The notes under the pieces: generated by a model | Told to the model about the DNA's origin: nothing | The model's input: the letters and a program-made list of their open reading frames with translations, nothing else | Database searches by the model: none | Part shown: one piece after another, positions 49,223-52,496 of the stretch | Numbering within the stretch: the first letter of the stretch is position 1 | Layout: every line of letters starts with the position of its first letter | Position numbers and translations under genes: made by a program | Source: JBMTVN01 sp046047235 | GTDB taxonomy: Bacteria; Verrucomicrobiota; Verrucomicrobiia; Limisphaerales; JAHDYP01 | Direction of reading: 5' to 3' | Assembly (NCBI GenBank): GCA_046047235.1 | Contig: JBJOII010000013.1 | Span: forward strand, 1-52,496 | Length of the DNA: 52,496 nt

Positions 49223-50194
49223 ATGTTCGAAATGACGGATAGAGCGTTTTTTGCCGTGGCGGTGGCCGTATATGGCATCTGCTCTATTTACTCGTTTTTT
49301 CTCTGGCGGCGGGGTTTCCGTCGGGATGAGTGGATCAGCTATTCGATGTTGCTGGTGGCTTTTGGTTTTCACGCCACGGCGATGTTGAAGCGGGGCTTTA
49401 CGCTAAGCAGTTGTCCAGTCACGAACCTCTACGAGGCGATTGCCTTTACGCTGTGGAGTATTACCGGGACGTATCTGGTCTTGGGTCTATGGCGGAGGTT
49501 CAGGTTTGTGGGGGCTTTTGCTTCGCCGGTTTTATTTTGTGTGGGGGTGTTTGCGCTGTTTCCAGAGTTGGATCTGCAAGGAGACGAGCCGGATTTTCTG
49601 AAGGGCTGGTCCAGCCTGCATGCTTCGCTGATCATGCTGGCGTATGGGGCGTTTGGTTTGGCGTCGGTGGCCGGGGTGATGTATCTGACGCAGGAGCGGG
49701 ATTTGAAGCAGCACAAGGCGAGGGCGGTGATGTCTTTACTGCCGCCCATGGGGCGTCTGGAAGCGACGATCGGCCGTTTGATTCTGGTCGGATTTGGTTT
49801 GTTGACGGTGGGTTTGGTGTTGGGTGGGCGCACACTGAAGGCTCGGGAGGTGGGTTATTCCCTTTGGGACACGAAGATCCTGTGGTCAGCGCTGGTTTGG
49901 GCCATTTATTTGGTTTTGCTGGTGATGCGCTGGCGTTTTGCCCAGCGCGGTCGGCGCATGGCGTGGGGGGTGGTGGCGAGTTTTGTGTTTGTTCTGCTGA
50001 CCTTCTGGGGGACGAACCTGATGTCCGGGATTCATCATCCGCAGCCGGAGGAGAAGCCGGGCGCGGCAGTGCGGCAGGGGGCTGTGCTGAGCGAGGGTGT
50101 GGATTTGGTTGGGCGACAGTCTGGTGCAGGCCCCGGTGGGGATTGCACTGCCTCTGCTGTTCACGCGTGGCCGCGGGAGGCGGGTCTAGTCTAA
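49223..50194 (+). CDS. ccsA: CcsA/HemX-type cytochrome c biogenesis membrane protein
   Basis: A 323-residue polytopic protein of the cytochrome c assembly family with about eight membrane segments. It has SYSMLLVAFGFHATAMLKRG (His), NLYEAIAFTLWSITGTYLVL, SSLHASLIMLAYGAFGLASV (second His), GYSLWDTKILWSALVWAIYL and VLLTFWGTNLMSGIHH (last His pair). These segments match CcsA/HemX; the strict WWD motif of heme exporters is not evident, so a HemX-like role in GluTR regulation is possible given that hemA follows. Start 49223 is uncertain (49232 alternative). The C-terminal 30 residues after HPQPEE are low-complexity and lineage-specific. Confidence 0.85.
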   Translation: MFEMTDRAFFAVAVAVYGICSIYSFFLWRRGFRRDEWISYSMLLVAFGFHATAMLKRGFTLSSCPVTNLYEAIAFTLWSITGTYLVLGLWRRFRFVGAFASPVLFCVGVFALFPELDLQGDEPDFLKGWSSLHASLIMLAYGAFGLASVAGVMYLTQERDLKQHKARAVMSLLPPMGRLEATIGRLILVGFGLLTVGLVLGGRTLKAREVGYSLWDTKILWSALVWAIYLVLLVMRWRFAQRGRRMAWGVVASFVFVLLTFWGTNLMSGIHHPQPEEKPGAAVRQGAVLSEGVDLVGRQSGAGPGGDCTASAVHAWPREAGLV

Positions 50195-50197
50195 GTT

Positions 50198-51271
50198 ATG
50201 CCTGTTCTTGTTGCCGGCTTGAGTCATCGCACTTCGCCCGTGGCCCTACGGGAGCGGTTTGCCTTTGGGGACCCTGTATTGGCGGATGCGTTGGATCGTT
50301 TGCGGAGTCAGGGGCATGGTGAGGAGGCGGTGGTCGTTTCGACCTGTAACCGCGTGGAGATATACGTTGCGTCGGAGTCGGCGGAGCCAGCTGCATTGGA
50401 CGGATTGAGGGGCTTTTTGTTGGAGCATGCGAAGCATGAGGGGCCCCTGACGGAGGAGATTTACACCTTGGGCGAGCCACAGAGCATCGAGCATTTATTC
50501 CGGGTGGTGTCGGGGCTTGATTCGATGGTTTTGGGTGAGACGGAGATTTTGGGGCAGGTGAAAAAGGCTTATGACACGGCCTTGAAGCAAGGTTCGACAG
50601 GGGGGCGGTTGAACAAGGTTTTTCAGCGGGCTTTCAACGTTGCCAAGCAGATCCGGACTGAGACGATGATCCAGAGGGGGACGGTGTCGGTTGCATCGGT
50701 GGCGGTGGATTTGGCGGGCAAGATTTTCGATACCCTGAAGAACTGTACAGTGATGGTGTTGGGGGCGGGGGATACCAGCGAGAAGGCGGCCAAGGCACTG
50801 TTGAGTCGGGGAGCGCGCCGCTTGATTGTGGCGAACCGCACGGTGGAGCGGGCCCAAGCTCTGGCGGCGGAGTTGGGCGGTGAAGCTGTACCGTTTGATC
50901 GCTGGCCAGAGACTTCCGTGGAGGTAGACATCATTGTGTCGAGTACTGCTGCCACGGAGTATGTAATTGATCGTCCGCGGCTGGAGCCGTTGATGAAGCG
51001 GAGACGTTATCGGCCTCTCCTGCTGGTGGATATTGCTGTGCCGCGGGATATTGATCCGGCGGTGAATTTCCTGGAGAACGTCTATGTGTACAACATTGAT
51101 GATCTACAGGCGATTGCGGATGACTCGATGCAGCAGCGGCGGGAGGAGATTGCGCGGTGTGAGGAGCTGGTGCGGTTGCGGGCTGCATCGTTGTTGGTCG
51201 ACCCGCGGAAACATGGATGGGCCGGGCGCAGGCCCGATGGGGCGGGAGTGTTATTGGAGAAACCTGAATAA
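50198..51271 (+). CDS. hemA: Glutamyl-tRNA reductase, C-terminally short
   Basis: First committed enzyme of C5 tetrapyrrole synthesis: reduces glutamyl-tRNA to glutamate-1-semialdehyde (357 aa). The catalytic Cys50 lies in VVVSTCNRVEIY; substrate-binding GLSHRTSPVALRERFAF is at the N-terminus, followed by VVSGLDSMVLGETEILGQVK. The NADPH domain contains TVMVLGAGDTSEKAAKALLS and ARRLIVANRTVERAQALAAE, then DIAVPRDIDPAV and VYVYNIDDLQAIADD. The family normally has a further dimerisation domain of 60-100 residues; here it stops soon after RREEIARCEELV. The next gene (hemC) begins at a TAATG junction, so there is no room for the missing part. Confidence 0.93.
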   Translation: MPVLVAGLSHRTSPVALRERFAFGDPVLADALDRLRSQGHGEEAVVVSTCNRVEIYVASESAEPAALDGLRGFLLEHAKHEGPLTEEIYTLGEPQSIEHLFRVVSGLDSMVLGETEILGQVKKAYDTALKQGSTGGRLNKVFQRAFNVAKQIRTETMIQRGTVSVASVAVDLAGKIFDTLKNCTVMVLGAGDTSEKAAKALLSRGARRLIVANRTVERAQALAAELGGEAVPFDRWPETSVEVDIIVSSTAATEYVIDRPRLEPLMKRRRYRPLLLVDIAVPRDIDPAVNFLENVYVYNIDDLQAIADDSMQQRREEIARCEELVRLRAASLLVDPRKHGWAGRRPDGAGVLLEKPE

Positions 51272-52239
51272 TGTCTGCAGAACGTCCGATCATTCTGGCC
51301 ACGCGGGGAAGTGCGTTGGCTCTAGCCCAGGCGAACATGGTATTGGCACAGTGTCGGGAGGCCTTTCCGGATCTGCGATTCGAGATTCAGATCATCAAGA
51401 CCACCGGGGACAAAAAATTGACTGCCTCGATGGCGCAGCCGGATCCTTCATTGCCGAAGGGTTTATTTACCAAGGAGCTTGAGGTGGCCTTACTCAACGG
51501 AGAGGCGGATCTTGCGGTACACAGTCTCAAGGATTTGCCTACGGAGTTGCCTGCAGGCTTGATGCTGGGGGCGGTGGGGGTGCGTGCGGATGTGCGTGAT
51601 GTTTTGATTTACCGGGATGCCGGAGGGGAGATGCGCGGATTTGGAGCGGGGCTCGACGTTCGGAGCCTGCCGGCCGGGGCGGTGGTTGCGACCAGCAGCA
51701 CGCGGCGCAAGGCCCAGTTGCTGGAACTGAATCCGGGACTGGAGATTGTTGAGATTCGCGGCAATGTGGCGACACGGCTGCGCAAGGTGGCCGAGCAACC
51801 TGAGCTGGACGCGACTTTGCTGGCTGCGGCGGGTTTGCATCGTCTGCACTATCGATTCACTGAGGACGGATTTCTTCAGGGTGAGGATGTGCCCGCGGGC
51901 CTCAGGGCGATTACCATTCCCGCCCAAGACATGCTTCCGTGTGTGGGGCAGGCTGCGATTGGCATTGAGGTTCGAGACGGGGATGAACGGATGGCGAAAG
52001 TCTGCAGTGCATTGAACGACGAAGTGACATTTCGGAGTGTGATTGCTGAGCGGGCGTTTCTACGCGCGATGGGGGGCGGTTGTCAGAGTCCGGTGGGGGC
52101 CCATGCGGTGGTGGCTGGGGGGCGGCTTTACATTCAGGCGGTTTCTTTTACTCAGGGGGCTCCGCGGCGGGCTGAGGCAGAGGGTGATCCCCTGGAGGCA
52201 AGTGCGCTGGGTCGTGGTTTGGCCAAGCAGTTGAAGTAG
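51271..52239 (+). CDS. hemC: Porphobilinogen deaminase (hydroxymethylbilane synthase)
   Basis: Polymerises four porphobilinogens to hydroxymethylbilane (322 aa). Motifs are ILATRGSALALAQANMVLAQ (start of domain 1), KGLFTKELEVALLNGEADLA and VHSLKDLPTELP (Asp and Arg of the active site nearby), TSSTRRKAQLLELNPGLEI, EIRGNVATRLRKV, and GGGCQSPVGAH with Cys271 binding the dipyrromethane cofactor. Starts at the TAATG junction with hemA. The family is usually about 310 aa, so it is complete. ccsA-hemA-hemC together support cytochrome c and heme supply. Confidence 0.95.
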   Translation: MSAERPIILATRGSALALAQANMVLAQCREAFPDLRFEIQIIKTTGDKKLTASMAQPDPSLPKGLFTKELEVALLNGEADLAVHSLKDLPTELPAGLMLGAVGVRADVRDVLIYRDAGGEMRGFGAGLDVRSLPAGAVVATSSTRRKAQLLELNPGLEIVEIRGNVATRLRKVAEQPELDATLLAAAGLHRLHYRFTEDGFLQGEDVPAGLRAITIPAQDMLPCVGQAAIGIEVRDGDERMAKVCSALNDEVTFRSVIAERAFLRAMGGGCQSPVGAHAVVAGGRLYIQAVSFTQGAPRRAEAEGDPLEASALGRGLAKQLK

Positions 52240-52496
52240 CACGGTTCCGGTTGTCGGAGTTGCGAGGGGGCTGGATTTGAGCAGTGTGTATTTCCATAGG
52301 TCGAAGCGCCTCGCTTGTAGTATGCGCGACACGATACGATGAGCAGTGCGCCCATTACGCGATAGCGGGATAGGAGTAGCGTCTTACATTCCTCTTGCTT
52401 GCTCGGCTTTCTTCCATTAAGGGTCAAAATCTTGAGTCTTTCGGGTGACTTTTAGGTGGGGTTCATAATGCTCTGATGTCCAGATAGTTATGGCAT
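52240..52496 (+). other. 257-base tail of the window without a visible gene
   Basis: No gene with family-like sequence, RNA gene or convincing terminator could be supported after hemC. Short open frames on the minus strand overlap the hemC end and read as noise. A downstream gene may begin beyond the window edge. Confidence 0.5.

Noticed and set aside
48664..49278. Minus-strand frame of about 200 codons across the RNase P RNA gene
   Set aside because: The region is explained by the conserved rnpB cores and the P1 pairing; the frame is Pro/Arg/Thr-rich shadow.
51170..51271. Frameshift as the reason for the short hemA
   Set aside because: Other frames after 51170 do not read as the missing dimerisation helices, and the TAATG junction with hemC looks native.

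Overview
The window looks like a piece of a Verrucomicrobiota chromosome. Supporting signs are an alternative complex III (ACIII) operon, three Gfo/Idh/MocA-type oxidoreductases with twin-arginine (Tat) signals, many small lipoproteins, a Tat-exported or lipoprotein-rich envelope biology typical of the PVC group, and single-copy housekeeping genes in plausible bacterial order. This assignment rests on gene content read by eye, not on a database search. The DNA is GC-rich, and most of the + strand is strongly G-rich whatever the gene orientation, as expected on a leading replication strand.

Layout. Positions 1-1393 hold the end of a sulfate ABC transporter (cysW 3' end, cysA). From 1571 to 4964 come a SHOCT-type lipoprotein, a GNAT acetyltransferase and a three-gene lipoprotein operon (LpoB-like, COG3014-like, YcfL-like). 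A menaquinone/ubiquinone methyltransferase (ubiE/menG) faces it tail to tail. Positions 5780-8376 carry a TPR/MshEN-like protein and the PilB/GspE pilus ATPase. From 8480 to 17356 there is a mixed accessory stretch: a secreted Ser/Asn-rich protein, a DUF218 protein, a Tat-exported Gfo/Idh protein, a DUF6941 protein, an RNase H-like nuclease, an aldehyde dehydrogenase, a PQQ-type beta-propeller and an esterase.

Positions 17562-20747 are the classic rpmH-rnpA-yidD-yidC-khpB cluster, closed by a strong terminator. It is followed by an ABC exporter pair (20790-23286) and three minus-strand genes: an outer-membrane barrel, an OFA-family MFS transporter and acetyl-CoA synthetase. A second Gfo/Idh gene (28414) precedes the main respiratory block. 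The block is one tightly overlapping operon (30027-41407): actA-actB-actC-actD-actE-actF, a small membrane protein, a CcoN-like protein that has lost its recognisable heme/copper histidines, a CcoO-like cytochrome c with an inserted domain, and a monoheme cytochrome c. ACIII oxidises menaquinol and passes electrons to cytochrome c. The last three genes look like a remodelled cbb3-oxidase-derived module that serves electron transfer or assembly rather than oxygen reduction.

Downstream are phoH/ylaK (minus), a third Gfo/Idh gene, and a hybrid histidine kinase with a c-type-heme sensor motif that may read the redox state. The window ends with trigger factor (tig), the RNase P RNA gene (rnpB, with its promoter and P1 helix visible), and ccsA-hemA-hemC, a cytochrome c maturation and tetrapyrrole synthesis operon that fits the heavy cytochrome c demand of the ACIII block. 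I saw no rRNA, tRNA, insertion sequence, prophage or CRISPR array.
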